Assembly: GCF_002355515.1 (NCBI RefSeq)
Contig: NZ_AP014809.1
Coordinates: forward strand, 1,120,001 to 1,184,000
DNA length: 64,000 nt
Origin: Methylorubrum populi
GTDB taxonomy: Bacteria > Pseudomonadota > Alphaproteobacteria > Rhizobiales > Beijerinckiaceae
Direction of reading: 5' to 3'
A model generated the notes under the pieces. It did no database searches, was not told where the DNA came from, and worked only from the letters and a program-made list of their open reading frames with translations. Every line of letters begins with the position of its first letter. Positions within the stretch are counted from its first letter, which is position 1. Positions 25,272-33,799 of the stretch are shown in pieces. The position numbers and the translations under genes are program-made.

Positions 25272-25982
25272 ATGAGCCGCCGCGCGGATCGCCGGATCGC
25301 CGTCATGGCCCTGGCCGCCGGCCTCGTCTGCGGTTCGGCTCGGGCCGACGACACGGCCCTACGGGCCGTCCTGTTCGGCAGCATGGAGGCCGGCGCCTCG
25401 GTCTTCTCCAGCAGCGGGGTGAAGCTCGTCTTCGACCGGTTCGACCGGGACGGCCCCGTCGTCCTGGTGACGGCCGGCGGCGGGGGGCGGCCGGAGGGCG
25501 GCGGCCGCTCGCCGGTCCTGATGCGCCTCACCGCCCTCGGTTCCGCACTCGCCGGCTACCAGTTCATCCAGGATTGGGGTGCGGTGACGGTGTTCGCCGG
25601 CCTGGAGGCGTCGCGGGAAGCGCTGTCCGGATCCGGCTTCGTGCAGGCGATGCCCCTGCGCACGGGCCTGCGCCTGCATGGCGAGGTCTGGGCGCGGCCG
25701 ACGGAGACGACGCTGGCGACCGCGACGGTGATACTCGGCTCTGCCCGCAGCGACGCCTATGCTCGGTTGTCGTGGGGTATGGCCCTGTTCGGCGCCTATC
25801 TCGGCCCGGAGGCCGCCGTCTACGGCGACGCGACCGATTACCGGAAATGGAGCGTCGGGCTGCATGCCACCGACTACGCGATGGGCGGCTACCGCTTCCG
25901 CCTGTCCGCCGGATGCCAGCTCGAAACGCCGCTCAACCAGTGGAGCCCTTACGTGTCCCTCGCGATCTGGAACGCGCTGTGA
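25272..25982 (+). CDS. bcsS: BcsS-like cellulose biosynthesis protein
   Basis: A 236-aa exported protein. A signal peptide (basic start, then IAVMALAAGLVCGSARA) ends near residue 23. The mature part has alternating beta-strand segments, LFGSMEAGASVFSSSGVKLVFDRFDRDG at the start and RLSAGCQLETPLNQWSPYVSLAIWNAL at the end, which match my recollection of the rhizobial BcsS family, a probable small outer-membrane barrel linked to cellulose synthesis. Aromatic residues near strand ends support that. I start at ATG 25272 because it gives a clean signal peptide; upstream starts at 25179 and 25212 would bury it. No bcsA or bcsB is nearby. Confidence 0.65.
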   Translation: MSRRADRRIAVMALAAGLVCGSARADDTALRAVLFGSMEAGASVFSSSGVKLVFDRFDRDGPVVLVTAGGGGRPEGGGRSPVLMRLTALGSALAGYQFIQDWGAVTVFAGLEASREALSGSGFVQAMPLRTGLRLHGEVWARPTETTLATATVILGSARSDAYARLSWGMALFGAYLGPEAAVYGDATDYRKWSVGLHATDYAMGGYRFRLSAGCQLETPLNQWSPYVSLAIWNAL

Positions 25983-26067
25983 GGCGGGCGCCCGTGCATC
26001 GTCCTGTCTCGGGAGTCGGCGGCCGGCTTCCGGAGGGATTTTGAGGCCGTGACCCGGCTTCTTAGCC

Positions 26068-26802
26068 CTACCCCTTGGTGCGCAGCGAGGAGCGTCCGCC
26101 GTCGACGCCGATCACCTGCCCCGTGACGTAGCCCGCCTCCGGGCCGACGAGGAAGGCGGCGAGCGCCGCGACGTCCTCGGGCTCGCCGAGGCGCTGGAGC
26201 GCGTGCATCGAGGCGATGCCGGAAGCGAGCGTCGCGTTGCGGGTGATGGATTCGGCCAGCGGCGTGCGGGTGAGCGAGGGCGCGACCACGTTCACCCGGA
26301 TCGCGGGCGCGAGTTCCGCGGCCAGCGAGAGGGCGAGACCCTCGACCGCCCCCTTGGCCATGGCGACCGAGGCGTGGTGCGAGAAGCCCTGTGCGGCAGC
26401 CACGGTGGAGAACAGGACCACGCCCGCGCTACCCTCCCCCGCACCCGCCTTGAGCGCGGGGGCCGCGGCCTGCACCGCGAGGAAGGCGCCGAGGGCGTTG
26501 ATGCGGAAATCCGCCTCGATGCGGGCCGGATCGAGCTTGGCGAGCGGCGCGAGCTGGATCGTGCCGACCGCGTAGACGAGGCCGCCGAGGCGCGCGCCGG
26601 CTTCGTCCGCGACGCGCGGGAACAGGGCCGGATCGGTGACGTCGCCAGCGGTGAAGCCGGTCTCCCCGAGTTCGGAGGCCGCCCGCCCCACGCGTTCCGG
26701 ATCGCGACCGACGAGGTGGAGGGCCGCACCGCGGGCGCGCAGGGCCCGCGCCGTGGCGAGGCCGATGCCGCCGGTCCCGCCGTAGATCACGACCCGTTCC
26801 AT
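26068..26802 (-). CDS. SDR-family protein lacking the catalytic tyrosine
   Basis: A 244-aa short-chain dehydrogenase/reductase fold. The nucleotide loop is IYGGTGGIGLATARAL (about 6-21), followed by LVGRDPERV and GDVTDP. The C-terminal VNVVAPSLTRTPLAESI and GYVTGQVIGVDGGRSS are standard. In the active site, the serine region is present (LFSTVAA) but the YxxxK motif reads SVAMAK, with valine where tyrosine is expected. It may still bind NAD(P)H or use other residues; related SDR-like proteins with this change exist. The 172 bp upstream lead to the divergent formyltransferase gene. Confidence 0.8.
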   Translation of the reverse strand: MERVVIYGGTGGIGLATARALRARGAALHLVGRDPERVGRAASELGETGFTAGDVTDPALFPRVADEAGARLGGLVYAVGTIQLAPLAKLDPARIEADFRINALGAFLAVQAAAPALKAGAGEGSAGVVLFSTVAAAQGFSHHASVAMAKGAVEGLALSLAAELAPAIRVNVVAPSLTRTPLAESITRNATLASGIASMHALQRLGEPEDVAALAAFLVGPEAGYVTGQVIGVDGGRSSLRTKG

Positions 26803-26974
26803 GCAAGCCCCCCTTTTCGCCGAAGCGCCCGGCCCCGCCCGATCGGGCTCGGCGATTTCGCCCGTGTCTGAAATCCATTAGCTAAGGCGAAGCCGGTCGG
26901 CGGGGAGCCGATCCGCGCCGCCGCATCCCCGCGCCGAACGTCGCAGGGCGGCCAGCAACGGGACGTCGCCAGCC

Positions 26975-27841
26975 ATGAAATTCGCCTTCGCCGGCATCGA
27001 CTTCCTCGGCGGTGTGTTCGATGGGCTGATCGAGGCCGGATGGACGCCGGTGAAGCTGTTCACTCGCCCCTGCGACGGCATCTACGACTTCAACGAGGTC
27101 GTGGTGGCGCAGGCCCGCCGTCACCGCATCCCGATCCAGCTCTCACGGCTCCGGCCCGGCGACATCGAGCGGCTCGCCCAGGAGCACGGCCGCGACGTGG
27201 TCCTCGTTGTGGCCGGCTATCCCTGGCTCGTGCGGGGCTGGCACGGGCGGGTGCGCTACGCGCTGAACTTCCACCCCTCGCCGCTACCGACGGGCCGGGG
27301 CCCCTACCCGCTGTTCAAGGCGGTTCTCGATGGCTACGAGAGTTGGGGCGTCACCGCCCACGTGCTCTCCGAGCAGGGCTTCGACACCGGCGACATTCTC
27401 GCCCAGGATCTCTTCCCCCTCGACAGCCACGAGACCCACGAGTCGCTGCTCGCCAAGTGCCAGATGGCGGCGCGGCGCCTCGTCCTCGGCCCGATCGGAA
27501 AGGACCTCGCCGAACGCTGGCGCAAGGCGGAGCCGCAGGGCGACGGCTCCTACTGGCCGCGGGTGAACGACGCCGACCGCACCCTCGACTTCCGCAAGGA
27601 CGTGGCCGAGGTGCTGCGCCGCGTGCGGGCGTTCGGAGCGATCGAGACCATCGCCCGGCTCGGGCAGTCGCGCGTCTTCGTCGCCGCCGCGGACGGCTGG
27701 CGGGAGGTTCACGGCCACCCGCCCGGCACGGTCGTGCACCGCTACCGCCGCCACGTCGTGGTGGCCGCCCGCGACGGCTACGTGCAGCTGACCCGCTGGA
27801 GTCCCGTGCCGCTCAACGAGGCTGGGCAGATCGGACGTTAG
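26975..27841 (+). CDS. Formyltransferase family protein (Fmt-like)
   Basis: A 288-aa protein with the 10-formyltetrahydrofolate-dependent transferase fold seen in methionyl-tRNA formyltransferase and sugar N-formyltransferases. The catalytic triad is recognisable: N98 and H100 in LNFHPSPLPTGRGPYPLFKA, and D137 in GFDTGDIL. A smaller C-terminal domain follows. It is shorter than typical Fmt and sits away from def, so I do not call it fmt; it may formylate another amine. The start MKFAFAGIDFLGG is canonical. The stop codon TAG falls at the edge of a RIME-like repeat, which may have set the present C-terminus. Confidence 0.75.
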   Translation: MKFAFAGIDFLGGVFDGLIEAGWTPVKLFTRPCDGIYDFNEVVVAQARRHRIPIQLSRLRPGDIERLAQEHGRDVVLVVAGYPWLVRGWHGRVRYALNFHPSPLPTGRGPYPLFKAVLDGYESWGVTAHVLSEQGFDTGDILAQDLFPLDSHETHESLLAKCQMAARRLVLGPIGKDLAERWRKAEPQGDGSYWPRVNDADRTLDFRKDVAEVLRRVRAFGAIETIARLGQSRVFVAAADGWREVHGHPPGTVVHRYRRHVVVAARDGYVQLTRWSPVPLNEAGQIGR

Positions 27842-27938
27842 CGCACCGTCGGGGATGCCGGCCCCGGAACAGCGCTCCAGCCTCTTGTTTTTGCATCGTC
27901 CTTTTCCGAGATCCGGCCACCACTTTTCGGGACGATGC
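27839..27938. repeat. Second RIME-like palindromic element
   Basis: The strongest part is GCATCGTC (27893-27900) pairing with GACGATGC (27931-27938), enclosing TTTTCCGAG...CTTTTCGG; this aligns along its whole length with the copy at 19185-19229 read in the other direction. The left hairpin (27842-27885) is diverged. The element starts at the stop codon of the formyltransferase gene and ends 9-18 bp before the DUF2256 start, filling the gap between them. Confidence 0.65.
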
Positions 27939-27955
27939 TCCAGCCGATGCCACCG

Positions 27956-28111
27956 ATGCGCCGCAAGGGTGACCTCCCTCAGAAGATCTGCGCCCAGTGC
28001 GGCCGCCCCTTCACGTGGCGCAAGAAGTGGGAACGGGTCTGGGACGAGGTGCGCTACTGCTCCGACCGGTGCCGGACGGAGGCGAAGCGCGAGGCACGCG
28101 GCAAGGGCTGA
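27956..28111 (+). CDS. DUF2256 zinc-ribbon-like small protein
   Basis: A 51-aa protein starting [10 protein letters not shown]. It has two cysteine pairs, C12/C15 and C35/C39, in [20 protein letters not shown] and VRYCSDRCR, the signature of DUF2256 and probably a small zinc finger. Such proteins are often found next to photolyase/cryptochrome or deoxyribodipyrimidine genes, but not here. An ATG 9 bp upstream (27947) would add MPP. It is convergent with the nucleotidyltransferase gene, 8 bp away. Function unknown. Confidence 0.85.
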   Translation: MRRKGDLPQKICAQCGRPFTWRKKWERVWDEVRYCSDRCRTEAKREARGKG

Positions 28112-28119
28112 GGCCCGCC

Positions 28120-28699
28120 TCAGCCCCTCAGCGCCTCCGGCGTGTCGACATCGAAGATCACCGCCGGATCGGCCGGCACCTCCAGCACGTCGCCGCGCCG
28201 TTTCAGGATCGGACCGGCGCCGCGATCGCCGCTCAGCGTGGCGAGGTCCGCGTGCAGTTGGGTGAGATCGAGCAACACCGGATTGCCGCGCAAACCGCCG
28301 CTCACCGGCACCACCGCGCAGGGGCGTGGCGCGGCCGCCGCGTAGGCCGCGATGAGCGCATCGATATGGGCCGCCTCGATCCGCGGCATGTCGCCGAGCA
28401 GCACCACCGCCGCCCCCGTCCCTGGCGGCAGGGCGGCGAGCCCGAGGCGAAGCGAGGCCGACAGGCCGGCGGCGGGGTCCGGGTTCTCGACCAGCATCAG
28501 GTCGAGGCCGGCCAGCGCCGTCCTCACGGCCTCGGCATGGGCGCCGAGGACGGCGACGATCGGGGCGGCGCGCGAGGCGAGAGCCGCCTCGGCGGCGCGC
28601 CGCACCATCGGCCGGTCGCCATAAGGGGCGAGCATCTTCGGCGCGGCCCCGAAACGGGAGCCGAGGCCGGCGGCGAGGACCACCGCGCCGATGCGCGGC

Positions 28700-28713
<14 letters not shown>
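28120..28713 (-). CDS. MobA/MocA-like nucleotidyltransferase
   Basis: A 197-aa NTP-transferase of the MobA-like superfamily, probably attaching CMP or GMP to molybdopterin (MocA/MobA-like). The N-terminal loop is VVLAAGLGSRFGAAPKMLAPYG, then a GDMPRI metal motif and a late DVDTPEAL. The start is GTG and overlaps the end of the next gene upstream by 14 bp. With the molybdopterin-binding and XdhC genes it forms a maturation set for xanthine dehydrogenase/aldehyde oxidase-type enzymes, most likely inserting the cytosine dinucleotide form of the cofactor. Confidence 0.85.
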
Positions 28714-29710
<997 letters not shown>

Positions 29711-29714
29711 GGGT

Positions 29715-30434
29715 TCAGCGTCCCGCATCCGCCGCGTCGCGGCCCTTGAGGCGATCCTTGCGCAGGGTCGCGACGAGCTGGGCGAGGATCGACAGGGCGA
29801 TCTCGGCCGGCGAGACGGCGCCGATGTCGAGCCCGATCGGCGCGTGGATCCGGTCGATCGCCGCCTCGTCGAACCCCGCCTCCCTCAGGCGCTCGACGCG
29901 CCGGGCATGGGTTTTTCGCGAGCCGAGGGCGCCGATATAGGCGCAATCCGCCCGAAGGGCCGCGGCGAGGGCGGGATCGTCGATCTTGGGATCGTGGGTG
30001 AGCGCCGCCACCGCCGTGTAGGCATCGAGCGGCTCGATCTCTCGAAACGCCGCGTCCGGCCAGGCGGCGATGAGGCGCACGCCGGGAAACCGCTCCGGGC
30101 TGGCGAAAGCGGTGCGCGGGTCGATCACGGTCAGGTCGAGGCCGAGTTGCACCGCGAGCGGTACCAGCGCCTGGGAGATGTGCACGGCACCGACAACGAC
30201 GAGGCGCACCGGCGGGGCGTGGACGGCCACGAACACGGAGCGCCCGTCCGGTCCCTCGCTGAGGCCACTCTTGCCGCTGCGCAGGCGCTCACGCAGCAGA
30301 AGGCCGAGCGGATCGGCGTCGATCTCGGCGGCGCGCACGAGGCGCTGGCCGCCGTCCTCCGGATCGGTGACGATCAGGGCCGGGCGGCGCGCCGCGCGCT
30401 CCGCGTTGAGGGCCGACAGGGTGTCGAGGCGCAT
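29715..30434 (-). CDS. xdhC: XdhC-family protein, C-terminal (Rossmann) type
   Basis: A 239-aa protein corresponding to the C-terminal XdhC domain. The Rossmann-like stretch is RLVVVGAVHISQALVPLAVQLG, then VIDPRTAFASPERFPG and ALTHDPKIDDPAL and YIGALGSRKTHARRVERL. XdhC proteins bind molybdenum cofactor, promote its sulfuration and insert it into xanthine dehydrogenase-type enzymes. In many bacteria this and the CoxI domain are one chain; here the CoxI domain is a separate gene 64 bp upstream. The target enzyme is not in the window. Confidence 0.88.
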   Translation of the reverse strand: MRLDTLSALNAERAARRPALIVTDPEDGGQRLVRAAEIDADPLGLLLRERLRSGKSGLSEGPDGRSVFVAVHAPPVRLVVVGAVHISQALVPLAVQLGLDLTVIDPRTAFASPERFPGVRLIAAWPDAAFREIEPLDAYTAVAALTHDPKIDDPALAAALRADCAYIGALGSRKTHARRVERLREAGFDEAAIDRIHAPIGLDIGAVSPAEIALSILAQLVATLRKDRLKGRDAADAGR

Positions 30435-30498
30435 GGGGTCTGTCGCTCGATGCGAGACGGGCCGCTCACGCTTGGAGCGGACAAGGGTTCGAGAACAA

Positions 30499-30822
30499 TC
30501 AGTCGATGCGTTCGACGAAGACGCGGATGCGGCCGCCGCAGGAGAGGCCGGCCCGCCACGCGGTCTCGTCGGCGACGCCGAATTCCAGGGTGCGGGGGCG
30601 CCCGTCCTCGATCACGTCGAGCGCCTCGGTGATGACCTCGCCCTCGACGCAGCCGCCGGAGACCGAGCCGAGGAAGCGGCTGTCGCCGTCGATGACGAGG
30701 TGGCTGCCGACCGGGCGGGGCGCCGATCCCCAGGTCTCGATCACGGTGGCGAGCGCGACCGCGCGGCCCTGGCGCCGCCAGCCCTCGGCGGCGCGCAGGA
30801 TGTCGTCCTCGGTGGAGAGCAT
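30499..30822 (-). CDS. XdhC/CoxI-domain protein, N-terminal type
   Basis: A 107-aa protein equal to the N-terminal XdhC/CoxI domain alone. It contains VIETWGSAPRPVGSHLVIDG, GSVSGGCVEGEVITEAL and GLSCGGRIRVFVERID. The two cysteines in SGGCVEG and LSCGGR are conserved in the family and linked to cofactor sulfuration. I start at ATG 30822 (MLSTEDDIL), where homology begins, rather than at 30930. It is the first gene of the minus-strand molybdenum set. The 180 bp before the divergent binding-protein gene should hold both promoters. Confidence 0.88.
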   Translation of the reverse strand: MLSTEDDILRAAEGWRRQGRAVALATVIETWGSAPRPVGSHLVIDGDSRFLGSVSGGCVEGEVITEALDVIEDGRPRTLEFGVADETAWRAGLSCGGRIRVFVERID

Positions 30823-31002
30823 GGGCTTCACATCCTGAAAATCTTGGTCCCGCCGCCCCCGACCGTCCCGTGACGGGAGAGGTAGGCACGCCGGCCGTTT
30901 CCGCAATGCGGCGAACGGAGGCGCTTGCAAGGCGCTTGCAAGGCCCGCGGGCGGGCCTCATCAGGTTCCCGGGGTATCGCAGCGGCCGGACGGGGGCTTG
31001 GT

Positions 31003-32115
31003 GTGACGAAGCGGAGCGCGTTGGCAAGCCTTCTCATCCTCGCGCTCGCGGGCCGTGCCGACGCCGCCGAGCCGCTGAAGATCGGACTCGCCGCGCCCTT
31101 GAGCGGGCCGGATGCCGGGTTCGGCCAGGGGGCGCGGCTCGGTGCCGAGCAGGCGATCGCCGAGATCAACCGGGCGGGTGGGGTGACGGGCCGCAAGCTG
31201 CAGCTCGTGGTGCAGGACGACGCCGCCGACCCGAAGCAGGCGGTGGCCGTCGCCCGCCGCTTCGCCGGCAGCGGCGTGCGCTTCGTGATCGGCCCGCTCA
31301 CCTCCGGGGCGAGCGCTGCGGCGAGTGCGGTCTACGAGGAGGCCGGCATCGTCTCGGTCACGCCGGGGGCGACCTGGGCGCCGCTGACCCGCCGCGGCGC
31401 CGGCCTGCTGTTCCGGCTCTCGGGCAGCGACGCACAACAGGGTGCGCTCGGAGGCACGCTGCTCGCCGAGCGTTTCCGCGGGAAGCCGGTCGCCGTCGTC
31501 CACGACAAGACCAGCTTCGGCCGCGGGCTCGCCGACGAGGCCGCCCGCGCCCTCAAGGCCCGCGGCGGGCAGGAGCGGCTGTTCGAGGGCGTCTCCCGCG
31601 ACGATCGCGAGATCGCCGCGCTCGTCGCCAAGCTGCGGGCGCTCGGGATCGAAGCGATCTATTTCGGCGGCCTGTCCGCCCCGGCCGCAGCGCTGATCCG
31701 GGCGATGCGCGAGGCCGGTCTGACGACGACGGTGATCGGCAGCGACGGGCTGCTCGACAAGGAATTCTCGCAGGTTCCCGGCGCCGAGGGCACGCTGATG
31801 ACGGTCCCGTCCACCCCGCCCCGCTTGCCCGAGGCGCGGGGCGCACGGACACCGCGGGGTCCCGAGGCCGACCTGTTCGCCGGCCCTGCCTACGCGGCGG
31901 TCGAGGTGCTGCGGCAGGGGATCGAGGGCGCGCGCTCGGTCGAGCCGGCCAAGGTCGCGGCCTATCTGCACGGCGGCGCCCCCCTTCGCACTCTGCTCGG
32001 CGAGGTGGCGTTCGACGCGGGCGGCGATCTCGTGAAGCCGCCCTTCGCCGTGGTTGCGTGGCGCCGGCTCCCCGACGGACGACTCGACTTTGCCGGCAAC
32101 GAAGTCTCACCATGA
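31003..32115 (+). CDS. Branched-chain amino acid-type ABC binding protein
   Basis: A 370-aa periplasmic protein of the LivJ-type (type I) binding family. The start is a GTG at 31003 (MTKRSALASLLILALAGRADA), which gives a signal peptide cleaved near residue 22. The mature protein has IGLAAPLSGPDAGFGQGARLGAEQAIAEINRAGGV, DDAADPKQAVAVARRF, VIGPLTSGASAAAS and VHDKTSFGRGLADE, all typical. It probably binds an amino acid, amide or aromatic acid. No permease or ATPase genes adjoin, so it is an orphan component. It is divergent from the molybdenum maturation genes, which may be chance. Confidence 0.88.
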   Translation: MTKRSALASLLILALAGRADAAEPLKIGLAAPLSGPDAGFGQGARLGAEQAIAEINRAGGVTGRKLQLVVQDDAADPKQAVAVARRFAGSGVRFVIGPLTSGASAAASAVYEEAGIVSVTPGATWAPLTRRGAGLLFRLSGSDAQQGALGGTLLAERFRGKPVAVVHDKTSFGRGLADEAARALKARGGQERLFEGVSRDDREIAALVAKLRALGIEAIYFGGLSAPAAALIRAMREAGLTTTVIGSDGLLDKEFSQVPGAEGTLMTVPSTPPRLPEARGARTPRGPEADLFAGPAYAAVEVLRQGIEGARSVEPAKVAAYLHGGAPLRTLLGEVAFDAGGDLVKPPFAVVAWRRLPDGRLDFAGNEVSP

Positions 32116-32238
32116 GGCGAGCAAAGAGGCGGCTCGGGACCGCGATTGCCGCGAAATCCACCGAAGGTTGAGGTTCAGCGGCCGATCCGCGGCGGATATT
32201 CTTGCACAAACCGCCTCCGACGCTTAAGTCGCAGGCTT

Positions 32239-32321
32239 GGTGCCCTTCGCGAAACGCCCGTCGTGCCGCTTGTCCGGCCGGAGGGGGGACTCCCCGATCC
32301 GGGAGTTTCGCGAAAGGCGCC
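32239..32321. repeat. Long inverted repeat upstream of infA
   Basis: Arms of 17 bp (GGTGCCCTTCGCGAAAC at 32239-32255; GTTTCGCGAAAGGCGCC at 32305-32321) match at 15 of 17 positions and enclose 49 nt with further short GC pairs. It lies in the 336-bp gap 32116-32451 between the binding-protein gene and infA. It could be a structured leader of the infA mRNA, a terminator for the gene before, or a dispersed palindrome. No other feature is evident in the gap. Confidence 0.45.
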
Positions 32322-32451
32322 CGACGCCCGGCATCGCTGACGCCTCTCGTCCCGAGCGGATCGGACCCGCAGCGCCGCGCGTTTCGCACGACAGACCGAT
32401 TTTGGATTTGCCGGAGCGCCCCGTGCAGGCAGCCCGGCCGGAGACAGGTGC

Positions 32452-32730
32452 ATGGCGAAAGAGGAATTGATGCAGTTCGACGGCTTGGTCGTCGAGATCC
32501 TGCCGGACGCGCGCTACCGCGTGCAGCTCGACCAGGGTCACGAGATCGTCGCCTACACGGCCGGCAAGATGAAGAAGAACCGCATCAAGACCCTGGCCGG
32601 CGACCGCGTCACCGTCGAGATGTCCCCCTACGACCTCGAAAAGGGCCGCCTCGTGTTCCGCCACAAGGACGAGCGTTCCTCCGGCCCGCGTCCGCCGCAG
32701 CGCGGCGGCCAGCAGTTCCGCCGGCGCTGA
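32452..32730 (+). CDS. infA: Translation initiation factor IF-1 (extended form)
   Basis: A 92-aa OB-fold protein that binds the ribosomal A site during initiation. The IF-1 core is clear: [23 protein letters not shown], then [33 protein letters not shown]. Standard IF-1 ends near residue 72; this one continues with about 20 residues rich in Arg, Gln and Pro ([17 protein letters not shown]). Several divergences (MQFDGL instead of the usual IEFEG) suggest that it is a second, paralogous IF-1, as other alphaproteobacteria have two. A GGAG lies 8 nt before the ATG. Single-gene unit. Confidence 0.92.
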   Translation: MAKEELMQFDGLVVEILPDARYRVQLDQGHEIVAYTAGKMKKNRIKTLAGDRVTVEMSPYDLEKGRLVFRHKDERSSGPRPPQRGGQQFRRR

Positions 32731-32748
32731 CCAGCGGTCTCCGGTCGG

Positions 32749-33039
32749 TCAGAAACCGAGATAGGCCGGCTTCGGCTCGGCCTTTTCTTCCGCTTGTTCA
32801 AGCTCCTTCGCTCGCTCAGGTGCCACGACTCTGACGAGCGCCTCGACCTCGGCCCGCGACGGCCGCTCGACGGTGCAGGCGAGCCAATCGAAGATCAGAG
32901 CCTGAACCTCTTCGCTGTAGCTCGGAAAGGTCTCGGCATAGAATGCCTCGACCGCCCGGTCGGAACGCGGATCGATACCGCCAAGACCAGCGGCGACTGC
33001 GGCAAATGCCGAAGGATGTGTCGGCATGGTTTGACTCAC
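32749..33039 (-). CDS. Small helical hypothetical protein, second gene of a pair
   Basis: A 96-aa acidic, largely helical protein (SDRAVEAFYAETFPSYSEEV, LIFDWLACTVERPSRAEVEAL) ending in a Lys/Glu-rich segment and AYLGF. No family recognised. Its GTG start overlaps the stop of the preceding 235-aa gene (GTGA at 33036-33039), so the two are translationally coupled. An ATG four codons in is also possible. Convergent with infA. Confidence 0.55.
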   Translation of the reverse strand: MSQTMPTHPSAFAAVAAGLGGIDPRSDRAVEAFYAETFPSYSEEVQALIFDWLACTVERPSRAEVEALVRVVAPERAKELEQAEEKAEPKPAYLGF

Positions 33040-33743
33040 TCCCGGTACGCCGACAGGGCGGCATGGGTTTGTAGAGCACTCGGCTCATCAAGATATAGAT
33101 ACCGCCCGTCGTTCGGACGCGTGCGGCGGATCGCGTCGCCGGGCAATTTCGGAAACCGAACCGGATCGATGAGCCGCATTCCGATCGTCAATCGGTACCA
33201 CGCCATGAGCTTGTCGCCCCCAAGCGGATCAGCGTGAAGCCAGAGCCTGCCTTTGCCGGCGCTTTCGAGGGCGACCGTCAGCGCCACGTCGAAGGCGGTG
33301 CGTCCGACCTGTCGCGGCTTGATCCGTGCGCCGCGGGCATCTTCGAAGGTCAGGGCTTCGGGAGGGGCCGCGCTCAGGAACCAGAGAAAGGTGGCGGGCT
33401 GGCTCCAATCCTCGAACCAACGCTCGTCGGACAGCAAGGCGATCATAGCCGCAGGTTTCTGCTCGGCCCCGATCGTGACTTGGAAGAGCCGGCCGCCGCG
33501 TCGTAGACCTCCTATCAGGGTCATAGGCTGTATGAGCATGGGCCAGTTCCAGGCGGCATCCGGACGGGACGTACGCCTCGCGATGACGGGCTGCACATCG
33601 CGATGCCAAGTTTGGCAGCGGCGTGCACGCAGGTCGCTCTTCGTGATTTCGTGAACGGTGATCGGTAACTCCAATCCGTCGCTTCCCGAGCACGGCACAT
33701 ACCTCAGGAACGACGGCAACGGTGTACTCCGCGATAACGACAA
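33036..33743 (-). CDS. Hypothetical protein, possibly GNAT-like, first gene of a pair
   Basis: Up to 235 aa from a TTG at 33743; the start is uncertain. The middle contains RTAFDVALTVALESAGKGRLWLHADPLGG followed by KLMAWYRLTIGMRLID, which resembles the last strands of GNAT acetyltransferases (a helix, then hxLHA, then a Tyr near the CoA site). The usual acetyl-CoA Q/RxxGxG/A loop is not obvious, so this is only a structural guess. GC content looks a little lower than in neighbouring genes. It overlaps the following 96-aa gene by 4 bp. The pair sits between parC and infA, where I know of no conserved gene, and could be acquired. Confidence 0.5.
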   Translation of the reverse strand: MSLSRSTPLPSFLRYVPCSGSDGLELPITVHEITKSDLRARRCQTWHRDVQPVIARRTSRPDAAWNWPMLIQPMTLIGGLRRGGRLFQVTIGAEQKPAAMIALLSDERWFEDWSQPATFLWFLSAAPPEALTFEDARGARIKPRQVGRTAFDVALTVALESAGKGRLWLHADPLGGDKLMAWYRLTIGMRLIDPVRFPKLPGDAIRRTRPNDGRYLYLDEPSALQTHAALSAYRE

Positions 33744-33799
33744 CTTCTAGATAGCTATACCACCGCGGAGCGCGGGATCTAGGTCTACCAACATAGGTT

